A DNA stretch of 64,000 bases from Blepharisma stoltei (GCA_914767885.1 CAJZBQ010000014.1:868001-932000); one strand, 5' to 3'. Positions 38,599 through 49,570 are shown, counted from the stretch's first letter. A program made the numbers and translations. Notes: a model not told the origin generated them from the letters alone.

Positions 38599-39655
38599 CT
38601 CCCCTCCCCTTTAAATTGTAATAAAAATCCTGTCCTATTAAAAGGGGTTATTTTTTTAAAAAAATATAGATTGAATGAATCTTCATTATTTATGATTAGA
38701 TTAGATTAATTAGTTGAGCGGGTCGCGGAGGTTTATTTCAGCCCTCTACCCAGACACTGCCAGCTTCAGGCTCGCGCACTATGCACCGGCTCTGTAGCTC
38801 ACTCCATTTTCTGTCGACGTCACCAAAAAATGGTGACGTCGCCCATCTAACAGGGAGACTCACCCAGGTACTCCTTGATCAGGGGTCTAGTGACCCGGCG
38901 CCGTCCTTTCCGGGAGGGAGAAAAGTAGCCTCCCGGAGTCTCCTTCAGGTCCCCGAAGCTCCCCACATAAAGATCTTCCTCACTTCCCTTCTAGTCCTGA
39001 AGTTTGACTCCTGATACATCGGCTCTGGTCTTCTTGTCTTTGTGAGAGGTAAAAAACCTTGTCGTGGTGTCCCGACCAAGGTAAAAAAAACCCCCTGGAC
39101 ACAATATCCAGGCCCCGTTTACTTCTTAACCCCGTAGTCCCTGAGGGTACAGGAGAAGGACGGGTCGGATGGCTCGCCATTTTAATTGTGTATTATTTTA
39201 TGAAGAAATGATTAAATAATTAAACGATTTAGTGTTAAAACCATTTAAATAATGTTCTATTTGCCTTTAAATTAGGTCAAAACTAATTTATAAAAATTAA
39301 TATTTTGACCCATATTTTGAGATAAAACATATCGGTTTTTCCCATAAATAGCCCCATTGGGCGTTTAAATTTATCAATTTGGTTCGGCTAAAATTAAATC
39401 CTTATGGCAAATCATGGCCTTATTTGACTATTTATGGAAAAACCCATAAAAACTTGAGAGCAGATCTTGAATTTTAATTTATTTTATGAAGAATTAAATC
39501 AAAAATTAATCAATTCAGCGTATGAAAACTGTTTAAATAGCATTCTAATTGCGCTTTTTCTATTAAACTAGATCAAAACTAATTTCATAAAAATTAGTAT
39601 TATCACCTATAAACTTTTCCTATTTAAAAATTTTGTTCCAAATTAAAAGGGAAAG
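38599..39655. mobile_element. IES, family 2 MITE enlarged by a G+C-rich insert
   Basis: 1,057 bp between TTA at 38596-38598 and 39656-39658; ends CTCCCCTCCCCTTTAAATTG and inverse AATTAAAAGGGAAAG. S1 supplies the empty site (CCCTTAGAAATACCG). The interior A/T-rich halves flank the 38716-39186 element. Confidence 0.85.
38716..39186 (+). mobile_element. G+C-rich structured retroposon-like insert
   Basis: About 470 bp, far richer in G+C than its host IES. Strong hairpins: CGACGTCACCA/TGGTGACGTCG, CCGGGAGG/CCTCCCGG, CCTTGTCG/CGACCAAGG, CCTGGA/TCCAGG. Ends CGCCATTTTAATTG like the insert at 3511-3959 read on its minus strand. Looks like a reverse-transcribed structured RNA; target duplication not clear. 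No credible protein. Confidence 0.6.
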
Positions 39656-40019
39656 TTAGAAATACCGAAGCTTGTAACTCTTGATGATAAGGCTTTGATT
39701 GACAGACATGCTGACTTGAACCAAAGAGAATTTTACACAGAAAGCTCTGATTTTGACGTAGAAACTTTTAATCTTAAAGAGTACTTTTGGAGCTGCATTT
39801 TTATAACTAGGCCAACTCTTTTTAGAACGCTTTGATGCTTTATAATTTACACAACCCTTTTCCTTTTTGGTTAAGGCTGTTTATATGATTTACAAGAGAC
39901 TAAGAGTTCTGTGGTGTGCGAACAGATATTTTGATATGCTTGGACCTGCATTTAGAGACATGCAGCTTGTGAAGTTCAACCAAAGGCTGTATTTTAAAAA
40001 ACTGCATAGCTATGATTAA

Positions 40020-40567
40020 CTCCCCCCCCATCCTTGATAGAACGATTGACTGTAAAAATTCCTAAAAATTAGGAAAATTAACCCCCATCCTTGAACGAAC
40101 GATTTTTCATTTTCATATCATGCAAATTTTTATATATATATAACAATATATTAGTTATCAAAAGCTTGGGAAGATGCATATGATGAAGTTGTTTTCAGAG
40201 ACTTTGAGACGACAGAAAGCTACGGAATCAACCATCCGAAGTGATTTAGTAATCAAACTAGGCTAAAAACTCAATAATCTAATAAAATAGAGATTCTTGA
40301 AAAAATAAAAAAAAAAAAATTTAATTCAATAAGAAACAAATTAAATTTATACAGTTTAAAGGGGTAACTAATAAATCAAAATATTAAAAATTGGTATTTT
40401 ATGAGATTAATTCAATTTTTTTCTGTAAAAATAATTATTAAATACTCTTAACCCTCTTGTTTAAAAGTAAATAAAAAATATATATAAAATTTTTTTTCCA
40501 AAAAAATTTTTTTAACCCCCATCCTTGATCGAACGATGGCGAGCCGTTCGATCAAGGATGGGGGGAG
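40020..40567. mobile_element. MITE, family 3, inserted in the S2 stop codon
   Basis: 548 bp between TAA at 40017-40019 and 40568-40570. TIR CTCCCCCCCATCCTTGAT with GAACGAT. S1 (16333) and S3 (57418) show the empty site GATTAAGGATAAA. The duplicated TAA keeps the stop codon intact. Confidence 0.92.
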
Positions 40568-41539
40568 TAAGGATAAACTAGGTTATAATTATGAATTAAA
40601 ATAGATTTATATTGGATTGCAAATAGAGAAGACTCTATATTTGTTTATGGTTTTTAGCAGCCATAAATATTTTAAAATTGGCAACAAAAGACAAGAGAAG
40701 TTAGAGCAAATCCAAATGCTTTGCTATCTTCATCAAAAAAATAGCAAAAATTGCATCTAGCAGTTCTTCAGAAAACAAAGACACTTGACTATAAGAAATT
40801 CTAAGCCTTAAGGCACTGAGAGCATCATTATTTTATTTTCACTTAAAGTATAGTTCCAATTTCATAGCCAATACTTAATTCTATATGAGTCTTCTGGTCA
40901 TTTAACTCACTATCATAATCTGCCAAGGTATTTAAATGCTTTTGCCTTGGCGATACATAAATTAGAACTTGGTTCCATGAACCTTAATATCAAATCCGTC
41001 TTAGGTCCAAGATAGGGACTAAAAAACCTCCAAAGCATAATTTCCGTTTATATTCTGGCTTAGAACTAACATCAGATAAACAGGCCTTTACAAGCTCAGC
41101 TCCTTTTTCTTGAAAATCAGTTTATAAATGTATAGATGCTGTAGGACTTAGAATAATCCAGTCATAGCAGCTAATGCTTCTTTGGCTTTAGCTACAAGAT
41201 CTTTTCCATTGATAGTTCGATATACCTTGAATGCTAGACAGGGCTGGGAAGTCTCCTATGCTTAGAAGAATATTTCCTTCTCACGGGGAGGGAGTAAGTA
41301 TAAGATTATTTAATCTATAAGTTAAAATCATCAATATTAGATTTATTTTATGATTCTAGAAGTAAGAGTTGGCTTTGGTAATTTTTCAATCTTTTAATGC
41401 ATTTATTCCTAAAAATTGTAGAATTGACTTTGGTAATTTTTCAATCTTTTAATGCATTTATTCCTAAAAATTGTAGAATTGACTTTGATAATTTTTCAAG
41501 CTTTTAGTGCATTTATTCCTGAAAATTGTAGAGTCCATA
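40568..41539. other. Non-coding stretch upstream of copy C
   Basis: Starts with the S-unit 3' tail (to ~40705). From 40720 to 41290 the minus strand has short frames but no recognisable family; it may be an eroded gene. It ends with the 55-bp repeats. Confidence 0.4.
41373..41537 (+). repeat. 55-bp tandem repeat next to the copy C start
   Basis: Three units with period 55 (CTTTGGTAATTTTTCAATCT... at 41373, 41428, 41483), the last running to within a few bases of ATG 41540. Not seen upstream of A, B or D. Could be a promoter or leader feature, or a recent slippage event. Confidence 0.8.
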
Positions 41540-43159
41540 ATGATAAATTCTTTTCCTATTTTTAGAGTTAGCGAGGTTGAAGTTAAGCCTAATTCAGATT
41601 CAGACCCTATATCAGAGCTCAGTTTTACTTTGGCAGACTCTAAAACCTCTCAATTGATCTTTCAATCTCCCTCTATTGAGCTATCTCAAATTTCCAATCT
41701 TGCTCCTATTCAATTGCTATCAGATACTGAAGCCATCATAACCCTTAGCATTTATATAAAAAGTGTTGAAAGCCAAAATTTACTTGGATCCGCCTCAATA
41801 AATCTCGCCCAAGATTTCCCGTTAAAAAAGTGACTAAATATTCAAAGTGAAGGCAAAGAAATTTTAAGTATAGAAATAGAAGTCAATAAAGTAGAAAACT
41901 TGGAAAATTCATTCGAGATAATTGAAGAAAGTCTTGAGAAAAGTGATTTTATAGAAAAGCTAGAAATAAATAAAAGTCTACAAATGATAAATATAGAAGA
42001 AAATAAAAATGACCAGGAAATTGATAATAACGAAATCGAAGAGGTAAAGAAAAATATTGCATCTCACCATAGTAAAGAATTTTTTGATAAAGATGAAAGG
42101 GAAAGTTTAAAGCTGAAAGATTCTGAAAGGTTAAAGGAATTGTATGAAGAAACCAAAAATGCAAAAAACAGGGATTTGCCTGAAGAGAATGATTTAGAAG
42201 ATATATTGAAGCAAGGTTTAAGCAAATATAATATTGAAAGCCCTAAGGAATTAGAAGAATTGATAAATATAACTAAAGAAAGTATTGCATTAAATCTCAG
42301 AAAAAAAAAAACAGAAAAAGCAAAAAAAGAAGAAAACAAACTTGCTGATTTAGAAAAATTACTTTCTATTGATAAGCAAATTACTTTAAAATCTATGATC
42401 ATTTTAGACTTCAAAGAGATTGGAAATGATAAAAAGATTGGTTTTATTGAAGCAATGATAAATGATATTTCAGAAATTCCCTATTGTACTGAAAGGTTTC
42501 TTACAAGCATTTTGTGCTTTGCATATTATAAAAGCTACAATTTTGAGATAGCACCAGAATTTCAAGAAAAAATTGAGAATTTAGACATTGAAAAAGAGTA
42601 CAGCAATTTTCTTCAAGTTTTAAGTGCTTTACCTAAAGGATTTTTGTCAAGAAAGCTTATTTCAAGTTTCAAAGAAAATTTTATTAATAAAAATTGGAAA
42701 AATTTAATAAAAGATACAGAAAAAATTCTCAAGGAGTATCGGCCTGTCAATATAAAGGAACTTAAACGATTGATTAATAAATCAGTCCAACGCTCTGAAG
42801 ATTTGCAAAACAAGGACATTATTTTGTTAATTGGAATTACAGGCTCAGGAAAATCGACAACAACCCATTTTTTATGCGACTCAAAGATGGAGAGAGTCAT
42901 GGAAGATGGTGTGAGACATATTAAAGCAATTGCTGTAAAAAATCCTATATTAAAAAACATCAATATTTCTTCTCATGCAGAATCAGAAACTCGATATATC
43001 ATTATGGTGCCAATAAATTTTAAAAATTTTGAAGAGATTTTTATTTGTGATCCTCCAGGGCTATTAGATACAAAAGGAGCTGAAGTTGACATGGCAAATA
43101 CAATAAGTATTATTGAATGCGTTAAAAAATGCAGAAGCGTAAGGCCATTGATTTTATTA
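41540..43159 (+). CDS. Copy C segment 1: C2-like domain, coiled coil and GTPase N-half
   Basis: 540 residues: beta domain ('LLGSASINLAQDFPLKKWLNI', TGA Trp at 41831), acidic linker, coiled-coil units, 'TERFLTSILCFAYYKSYN', P-loop GITGSGKSTTTHF (42834-42872) and CDPPGLLDT (about 43048). Continues after the IES with 'SCKTEGDRFEGVKKIAHTLARLVPNF'. Confidence 0.8.
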
Positions 43160-43239
43160 ACTCTTAATATAATTTTTTAAAAAATAATTAATAGTTTGGT
43201 AAATAATAAAATTTGAATAATAAATTTTATGATAAAGGG
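43160..43239. mobile_element. Short IES (TAA boundaries), absent from B
   Basis: 80 bp between TAA at 43157-43159 and 43240-43242; ends CTCTTAATA / ATAAAGGG. Joining gives 'LILLSCKTEGDRF', identical to B. Confidence 0.85.
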
Positions 43240-43503
43240 TAAGTTGTAAAACAGAAGGTGATAGGTTTGAAGGTGTTAAAAAAATTGCTCACACCTTGGC
43301 CAGACTTGTCCCAAATTTTAATAAGTATTCCCGTTCATTTACGTATGCATTTACAAAATATACAGCCCAAGAGGCTTCCAATATAAATGCACTGGTAACG
43401 AATGCTTTAGGGTTGTTAGAAAACCCTGATGAAGCGTTTTTGCACATTTTGCAGGACATAAAATATAAGACTAAAAATGGGGCGATAACTATTGATCCTT
43501 TAA
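43240..43503 (+). CDS. Copy C segment 2: GTPase C-half
   Basis: Encodes 'SCKTEGDRFEGVKKIAHTLARLVPNFNKYSRSFTYAFTKY' to 'KNGAITIDPL'. The 'AFTKYTAQEASN' loop sits where a G4 motif would be but lacks Asp. Confidence 0.75.
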
Positions 43504-44809
43504 CTTCCCCCAATCCTTGATCGAACTGATAACTATAATTTGATTAATGATGAGATTAAAATATATCTGCAAAACAATTATAAATTAATTCATAATAAAG
43601 GTCTTGTAGATTTAAAATTGGTGGCAGATACTTATATTAACTATAGATCAAATTTTGTTAAAATTAAAAAAAATGGCTTTAGATTTATATTCAATAATTA
43701 AATTCATAGAATTTAAATATACTAATTGCCCGAGGATGGCGCTATCTTGCGCCATCCTCGGGCATTTCAAAAATGGCCCCACACCGGGAATTGAACCCAC
43801 GTGTGGGGCCATTTTTGGTGTGTGTAGAACATCGACTTCCACGCACCAAAAATGGCCCCACACGTGGGTTCAATTCCCGGTGTGGGGCAATTCCTATATA
43901 AACTTTAGGAAATTCTAGTATGTCTTTTAGTGATTCTCACCCAATAGGCGATTTCGGAACCCTTATTTTATAATCCGAGCCAAAAGAGTGCTAAGATTAT
44001 AATTCCATAAGGGAGAATTCATTTAATTATATTTAGGAGTATCCAAACAATTACCCTATGCTATGGCTATTTTATTTTTTACCCATAAAAGCTATTGAAA
44101 TATAAGAATTTTAATGCCTTTAAAGGCACACTTCTTATTTTATATTTTAATCTAGCCGTTTTATTCATACATAAATAAAAATATATGCTATTATTTTTTG
44201 CCCAATTTAAACTTTTTTAGCAAAATGTATTAAATATATATACTCTAAAACCCGATCCCTGCTATGGATTGGGTTATACCCACTCTTATGGATTTGAGCA
44301 GGGTCAATTCCTCATCACTCAATCAATTTTTGTCACTTTCAGATTTGTCTAATTGTCCGAATAGCTATTTATATAAAAAGTCTGCTGACTTGTCAGATCC
44401 TATTTGACATAGCAAAAACGAGTGAAATTGTTTAAAGCTTCCTGAAGATAATATGAATCAATTAAAATTAAGCTCAGTTCCTCAACCAGACTTTTGATAT
44501 TATTATTGAAAATTCACTATTAGTTTCAATGATTTTAATTTCAGCACAATTTATTGAATAAATACTTTTTTAACTAGATTTAATAGTCTCTTTATTCTGA
44601 GTCTTAAACAAAAACTTCTTAAAATCGCAGCAGCAGTCATAAATACTATTAACTTGATATTTAACATTAAAATATTTTATTCTCTAATTACAATATTTTT
44701 CAATATGATATTTCTAATACTCATCACTATCAAAGGCAGGTTGTTAGACTTGGGGAATGGATTCGTTCGATCAAGAACATTCAATATGTTGCTGGCCAAA
44801 GATGAGAAG
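43504..44809. mobile_element. Large IES with family 3 ends and palindromes
   Basis: 1,306 bp between TAA at 43501-43503 and 44810-44812. Left end CTTCCCCCAATCCTTGATCGAAC; a matching CGTTCGATCAAGAAC lies ~50 bp inside the right end. Joining gives 'IDPLRDDPQELL', identical to B, which lacks it. Contains the hairpins at 43727-43888. Confidence 0.75.
43727..43888. repeat. Cluster of perfect hairpins with tRNA T-arm-like loops
   Basis: 43727-43742 and 43749-43764 are a perfect 16-bp hairpin (TGCCCGAGGATGGCGC, 6-nt loop). 43769-43816 is a second perfect 16-bp stem whose loop contains the inverse of GGGTTCAATTCCC; the same loop recurs on the other strand at 43861-43880. The unit CCCCACA-(T-arm-like)-TGTGGGG resembles the acceptor/T-arm half of a tRNA with the rest missing. 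Confidence 0.6.
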
Positions 44810-45140
44810 TAAGAGATGACCCTCAAGAACTACTAACGAAGATAATGGAAAGAGCACCTATTTTAGACCCAAAAACTGCCTTTGTGAGCTTTATAACTGA
44901 AGATTCTAGAAAATCTATAAAAGAGCAAGTACTGCTTCATTCAAAAGACATTTTAATAGCCTCAAATCCTATGGATTATAAAATTATAAAATATAAATTG
45001 GACGAGTTGAAATATTTAGGAAGCTTATTTGAGCAATTTTTATCCCAATATAAAGAATCTGCAGAACATGTGATAAAGAGCATTAATGATTTATATAATA
45101 ATACTGTTAATCAGTTTAATAGCTTTATAGACAAGAATGG
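44810..45140 (+). CDS. Copy C segment 3: helical region after the GTPase
   Basis: Encodes 'RDDPQELLTKIMERAPILDPKTAFVSFITEDSRKS' to 'FNSFIDKNG', aligned with B 29570-29240 almost without change. Confidence 0.75.
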
Positions 45141-45588
45141 ATTATGATCCTGAAAAAAAGCAAAGCGTGCTTTTTCATGACCTTCTTATACTATCAAAAA
45201 TGATGTTGTTTTAGCATAAAAAAAATGCAGTGAAATTCGAATTTTGAGACCATAATTCAAAAAAAGGACATGGAACAATTTTTCCCAAAAAAATTTTATA
45301 AAGATGAAACCATGGAATAAGAGAAAGTTAAAAATTTAAAAATCATGGTCAAAAGAATTGAAAAAAGCGCAATATTTATAATATTATATAAATAGAAACC
45401 TTAATAAAATAAAATAAAAATTAAATTAAATCTTTTAAAAATGAAGGCTAGACCTTCGTTCCATGCTGAACAACATTATATCTTATAAACAGGTTTTTTT
45501 TTTAAAATCTCATGGAAAAATGCGATTTAATCCTAAAATTCAAATTCACCAAAAATTTGTGCTGCATTTTTTTCATGATACCCCAAGT
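45141..45588. mobile_element. Insert with ATGG direct repeats, private to C
   Basis: 448 bp flanked by ATGG at 45137-45140 and 45589-45592; removal gives 'DKNGSLDENTIKSY', identical to B. Ends are loosely inverse (ATGATCCTGAAAAAAAGC / GTATCATGAAAAAAATGC). Different from the TNA and TA classes. Confidence 0.7.
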
Positions 45589-45952
45589 ATGGGAGCTTGG
45601 ATGAAAATACTATTAAATCCTATGAAGTAGTTTATAATATTATTAAAAAATTTGAAGAAATCAGAGATAGCCATTTAAGGGGAGAAACAGTCACATCTGC
45701 AGCAATGTTAACTAATATTGTTTCAAAGCTAGATCTTACAAATCTGAACTTAAAATCAGATAATATAGATCCTGATATTTTGAATGTCCAGTTGAATAAT
45801 GTTAAAATTTTAAGTGAAACATTTGAAGACGTTGTGCCGCACTATAAAAATCTTTTTAACGAATATTCAAATCTCATTGAAAGCTTACTATCATCTGCCA
45901 CTTCTAATTTGGAAGAGAAAAACTTTAAAAATTTTGCTATCTCCGCTGTTAA
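45589..45952 (+). CDS. Copy C segment 4: helical region
   Basis: Encodes 'SLDENTIKSYEVVYNIIKKFEEIRDSHLRGETVTSAAMLTNIVSKLDL' to 'NFKNFAISAV'. Same as B with a few substitutions. Confidence 0.75.
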
Positions 45953-46132
45953 TACTGAACAACTTCAATTTTTTTTCAACAAATTTTAATCATCATAATT
46001 TTAATTTTTTCATCTTCCATATAAAGTTTCACACTTTTAAATAAATAATAACTAAGTCGATTGAAAATTAATCGCTTTTTTAGTTAAAAACCTATTCAAT
46101 AAGAAGAAATGCTTGTTATATTAGAGGAAAAT
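45953..46132. mobile_element. IES, shared with B
   Basis: Counterpart of 28700-28879, between TAA at 45950-45952 and 46133-46135. Ends slightly uncertain. Confidence 0.65.
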
Positions 46133-46493
46133 TAAAGACATATTGCAAGAGCAAAAATATTTAAGAATTGCTCGCACCCATTTCGATTTGACAGCTTTTG
46201 ACGAAAGGCATAATGATCTTCTAAAGAAGTTATCATTTACCTTAAAAGAAAATCATGATAACTCCATTGCAATATTAAGTAAAGGAAGATTTGAAAAAAG
46301 CGATATCGAACCTCTAAACCAAAATATTTCAATAATAAAGTCATTTATCGGATCTCGCCACTTTAATGGTCTGATAGCCAAAGATGAATTAGAAAACCAG
46401 CTCCAGTCAATTCTTGATGTGTATCAAAAGCACTTTGAAGACGCTAAAAGCAATGTCATCTCATTCATTAATGATAAAACCACATATAATATA

Positions 46494-46619
46494 TACTTCT
46501 ATCTTTGAGTTGCCTGCTCTTTATCTAACTAAAATGGAGGCAAGCAAAGTTTCGAATTTCTTTGATAAAATAATATTTAATTTTTTATAGTGCAATAGGC
46601 AACTGAAGGCAAAGATGTT
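46494..46619. mobile_element. TA-bounded IES, shared with B
   Basis: Counterpart of 28215-28338, between TA 46492-46493 and 46620-46621; left end TATACTTC. Coding on either side is 'VISFINDKTTYN' and 'AEIETKFDEF'. Confidence 0.85.
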
Positions 46620-46957
46620 TAGCTGAAATTGAAACAAAATTTGATGAATTCAGCTATTTAATGGAGATCCCAGATATTGCATCCCTTATTACTGCTTCTT
46701 ATCAAAATGTATTAAGCTCACTTATAAATAAGATCAGTTTTTTCAAAAAAGAAGCAAGAGAATTTGTAAAATCTTTAACCAGGTCTCCTGAGTCGACAGA
46801 TCTAGAAGCATTGCGCAACTGCTTCTCATGGCTTGAATCAGGGAAGTGGATCGAAAAGTTTCAAAAAGGAACTTATAGTAATGAGCTGTCAGGTATAGAA
46901 AAAGAAATTAAAAATTACACTAAAAAATTATTGGATCAATTAAAAGCGATTGACTTA
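46620..46957 (+). CDS. Copy C segment: helical region
   Basis: Encodes 'AEIETKFDEFSYLMEIPDIASL' to 'YTKKLLDQLKAIDL', uninterrupted where B carries the MITE at 27531. Contains TGG in 'ESGKWIEKF'. Confidence 0.75.
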
Positions 46958-47662
46958 CTCTTCACATAAAAATTTAAAATTTTGAAAGCTAAAAATTTAC
47001 TAATTATGATTTTATTGCCCCATATCCCTATATAGATTTCTTTATCGAACAAAAAATATGATAGAAGGTTTTACAACCAAGACAGACTCTCTCAAGGGCG
47101 ATCTGGATCTTATAAAGGGAATCGTTAAAAAGTGGCATGCCAAAAATTGGTTGATAAGGTGAAAAAAGTTGACAAGCGCATGCGCTAATTTTTAAAGTGG
47201 CTTTATTATTGAATTAATTTTAATTTTTAGATATCCTATTAGACTGTAGATGATAAATATAAAGCATTATTATGAGCCATTAAGAACTTTATAGAGAGCA
47301 ATGCTTTTATAGAGTTATTGATTATATAAAAAAATTGGCATTAGTTATTTAAAAATATACTTATTTTAACCTAATTTGTTTTAAAGCTAAATTTTTCAGA
47401 AAAGAGTAAGTAAAGTAATATATTGATCAATCGCAGTCTAACAGGTATCTAATATCAAATTAATTTAATAATAAACACTTTAAAAATTGGCGCGTTTGCT
47501 TGTCAACTTTTTTCACAGTTGTCAACCATGTTTTAATATGCCACTTTTTAGCACTTCTTATCGAAATCCTTTAAAAGAGTCTCACTTGGTCGTTCAATCA
47601 TCCAGTTCGATAAAGAAATCTATATAGGGCATGAGCTGTTTGTGGAATATTTTGTAAGGGAG
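46958..47662. mobile_element. IES (TTA boundaries) with nested foldback 47026-47629
   Basis: Counterpart of 26786-27493, between TTA 46955-46957 and 47663-47665. The nested element has perfect terminal repeats CCCTATATAGATTTCTTTAT and inverse. Removing it leaves about 100 bp, close in size to the D IES at the same codon. Confidence 0.85.
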
Positions 47663-47878
47663 TTAGGAATTAATTGTCCTCTCAATGTGGCTAAAGGATA
47701 CTGTATAGTTCAAAAATTGGACCCAATTCTCCAATTAAAAGAATTTATACCTTCATTAGAAAATAGTGAGAATGATATTTGGATTAAATTCCAAGAAAGA
47801 ATTAAAGATACCTTGAAAATTATTAAAAAGGAGTTTTGCCCAGAGCAGAGTGATATTGAAAGGGAAATTAATGACTTA

Positions 47879-48152
47879 CTCCCCCCTCCCTCCGTGAGTG
47901 AGCAAAAAATATTTTGTTCATAATTAGGGGGGTTAATTTTTTTTGAAATTTTAAAAAAATCCTAATTTGCAAAAATTGGAAAGCAAATAACAATTTAATT
48001 TATAAAATTTATGTTTTAAAATGCAATTTATTTAAAATTAAACAGTATTAGCTCGAGATTTCATTATACTAATTATCACTTATATATCAATGTTTTTTCC
48101 ATAAAAAATCTTTTCTATTAAAAAAAATTTTTGTTCACTCACGGAAGGGGAG
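47879..48152. mobile_element. IES/MITE, family 1 (internally shortened), private to C
   Basis: 274 bp between TTA 47876-47878 and 48153-48155. The left subterminal hairpin is reduced and the right end lacks the usual duplicated motif. B (26580) is the empty site: 'REINELERLQKIRLDY'. Confidence 0.9.
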
Positions 48153-48797
48153 TTAGAGAGATTACAAAAGATTAGACTTGATTATTCAAAATATAAAGAA
48201 GAAAATAAAAATAGCGAGTGTCAAGAATTGCTTAAAAATAACGGATTTGAAACATTTAAAGAAATAAATCTTGAAATAACAAAAATCCAAAACTTTATCA
48301 ATATTTTTAACCAAAAATTAACGAAAAATACGCCTAACGTTGATAAAATAGAAAATTATTTTAATTATATTCAAGAGTGTAAAAGCATACCCCAGCTCTC
48401 GGAATTTGCCATAAGTTTTTCACAGGGTATTTTATCGAATTTATCTCAATTTTACAACAATAGTCTTATCTCTTTGGCAGAGTGCTTCGATTCTATACTA
48501 TATTTCAGCATTTATTATTTTTATTTTTATTATTTTAAGTTAATTCTCAATCAGCATAAAAATAATATTGCAAGGAATATTTCAGATGATACTAATTGTG
48601 ATTTTGACTCTGTAAAGCAATATTCTCATCAGTTTTCTTTAAATTTTAAAGAAATATTGTTATTGAATAAAAAATCTCCATCATTTTTCAACTTTTTGGA
48701 TTTTCAACCTCAGTTTGAGCATTTTGCCAATGAGCTCAATAATTTACGCATAACTTTCCATGAAAAACTAAAAATTAGCAATGAAAGAAATGACTTA
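48153..48797 (+). CDS. Copy C segment: coiled-coil region
   Basis: Encodes 'LERLQKIRLDYSKYKEENKNSECQELL' to 'LKISNERNDL', interrupted by the 70-bp TA IES at 48496-48565. Matches B 26570-25920. Confidence 0.7.
48496..48565. mobile_element. Short TA-bounded IES, shared with B
   Basis: Counterpart of 26161-26229, between TA 48494-48495 and 48566-48567; left end TATACTAT. Confidence 0.85.
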
Positions 48798-49570
48798 CTC
48801 CCCCTTTAAATTGGAACAAAATATAGGTAAAATTTCCACTTCTTTGGTAAATTAACCCACCTTTAAATTGGAACAAAATTTAATTTTATAATAAAAAATT
48901 TTATATATATAAAAACCATAATTTTAATATAAAAGGTTTTGATATAAGTTAAATGCTTCTTCTTAACTAAAATTAAAAATCTAGTTATATATTGCTTTTG
49001 TTTAAAGAAGAGAGTATAAAGGGCATCTTAGTATCTTAGTATCTTAGCATTATTTTAACGCTGCTTAGCAGCATTTCTCTCTTTTTTCTTCATCACTCTA
49101 TATAAAAGGACCAACTACTAACTAATAAATTCAGCTTCAGCATCAACTACAGCAAAAACTGCAGCATCAGCTTCAGTTTCAGCTTCGACTTCTTCATCAA
49201 CTTCCACATCAACTTCAGCATCAACTTCCGCATCAACTTCAGCATCAACTTCAGCATCAATTTCAGAATCAACTACATCAACTACTACAAATATAATAAC
49301 ATCAACAAAACAAAAACACAACACAGAGCTCTTCAATGTTGCAAAAGCTGAGTTTGTTTTTCCCAGTGAATCACCAATTTGCATTCCTCCAAGATTGGCC
49401 ATCAGGAAATCACCCATCTTCAACTCTCCAAGCTCCACAAATAAAAAATCACTGCAAAGATTTACGCTTGCACATATCTCCTCACTTTTGCTGTTTGTTT
49501 TCGCGAGAAAACAACTCAGGATAACACTTCCAATTTTTGGCGCGAACGCCATTACGTCTGGGAAATATTA
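48798..49570. mobile_element. Family 2 MITE with replaced right half, private to C
   Basis: 773 bp between TTA 48795-48797 and 49571-49573; removal gives 'RNDLEAISSW', identical to B. The left end is a normal family 2 TIR (CTCCCCCTTTAAATTGG) and a second inverse-repeat copy follows. The right end is unlike the family: 49080-49560 holds a CATCAACTTCAG-type microsatellite and less A/T-rich sequence of unknown origin. Confidence 0.7.

Larger units (their letters stand above)
38426..40019 (+). pseudogene. Small membrane protein S2, interrupted copy
   Basis: Same gene as S1. ATG at 38426, TAA at 40017-40019, with one TGA-Trp. Two inserts: a decayed MITE remnant (38509-38571) and a 1,057-bp IES (38599-39655). 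Removing the second at TTA restores 'SLEIPKLVTLDDK'. The remnant cannot be removed at a direct repeat, so this copy is probably disabled. Confidence 0.7.

Noticed and set aside
49118-49300. Functional tRNA genes suggested by GGTTCAA/GTTCGAATCC motifs elsewhere (25360, 43870, 50130)
   Set aside because: No D-arm, anticodon arm or full cloverleaf could be built around any of them.
49118-49552. 144-residue minus-strand frame with an Ala/Glu/Val/Asp-rich end
   Set aside because: The repetitive end comes from a CATCAACTTCAG microsatellite inside an IES, and nothing supports the rest as a gene. It could be a captured fragment but I cannot name it.
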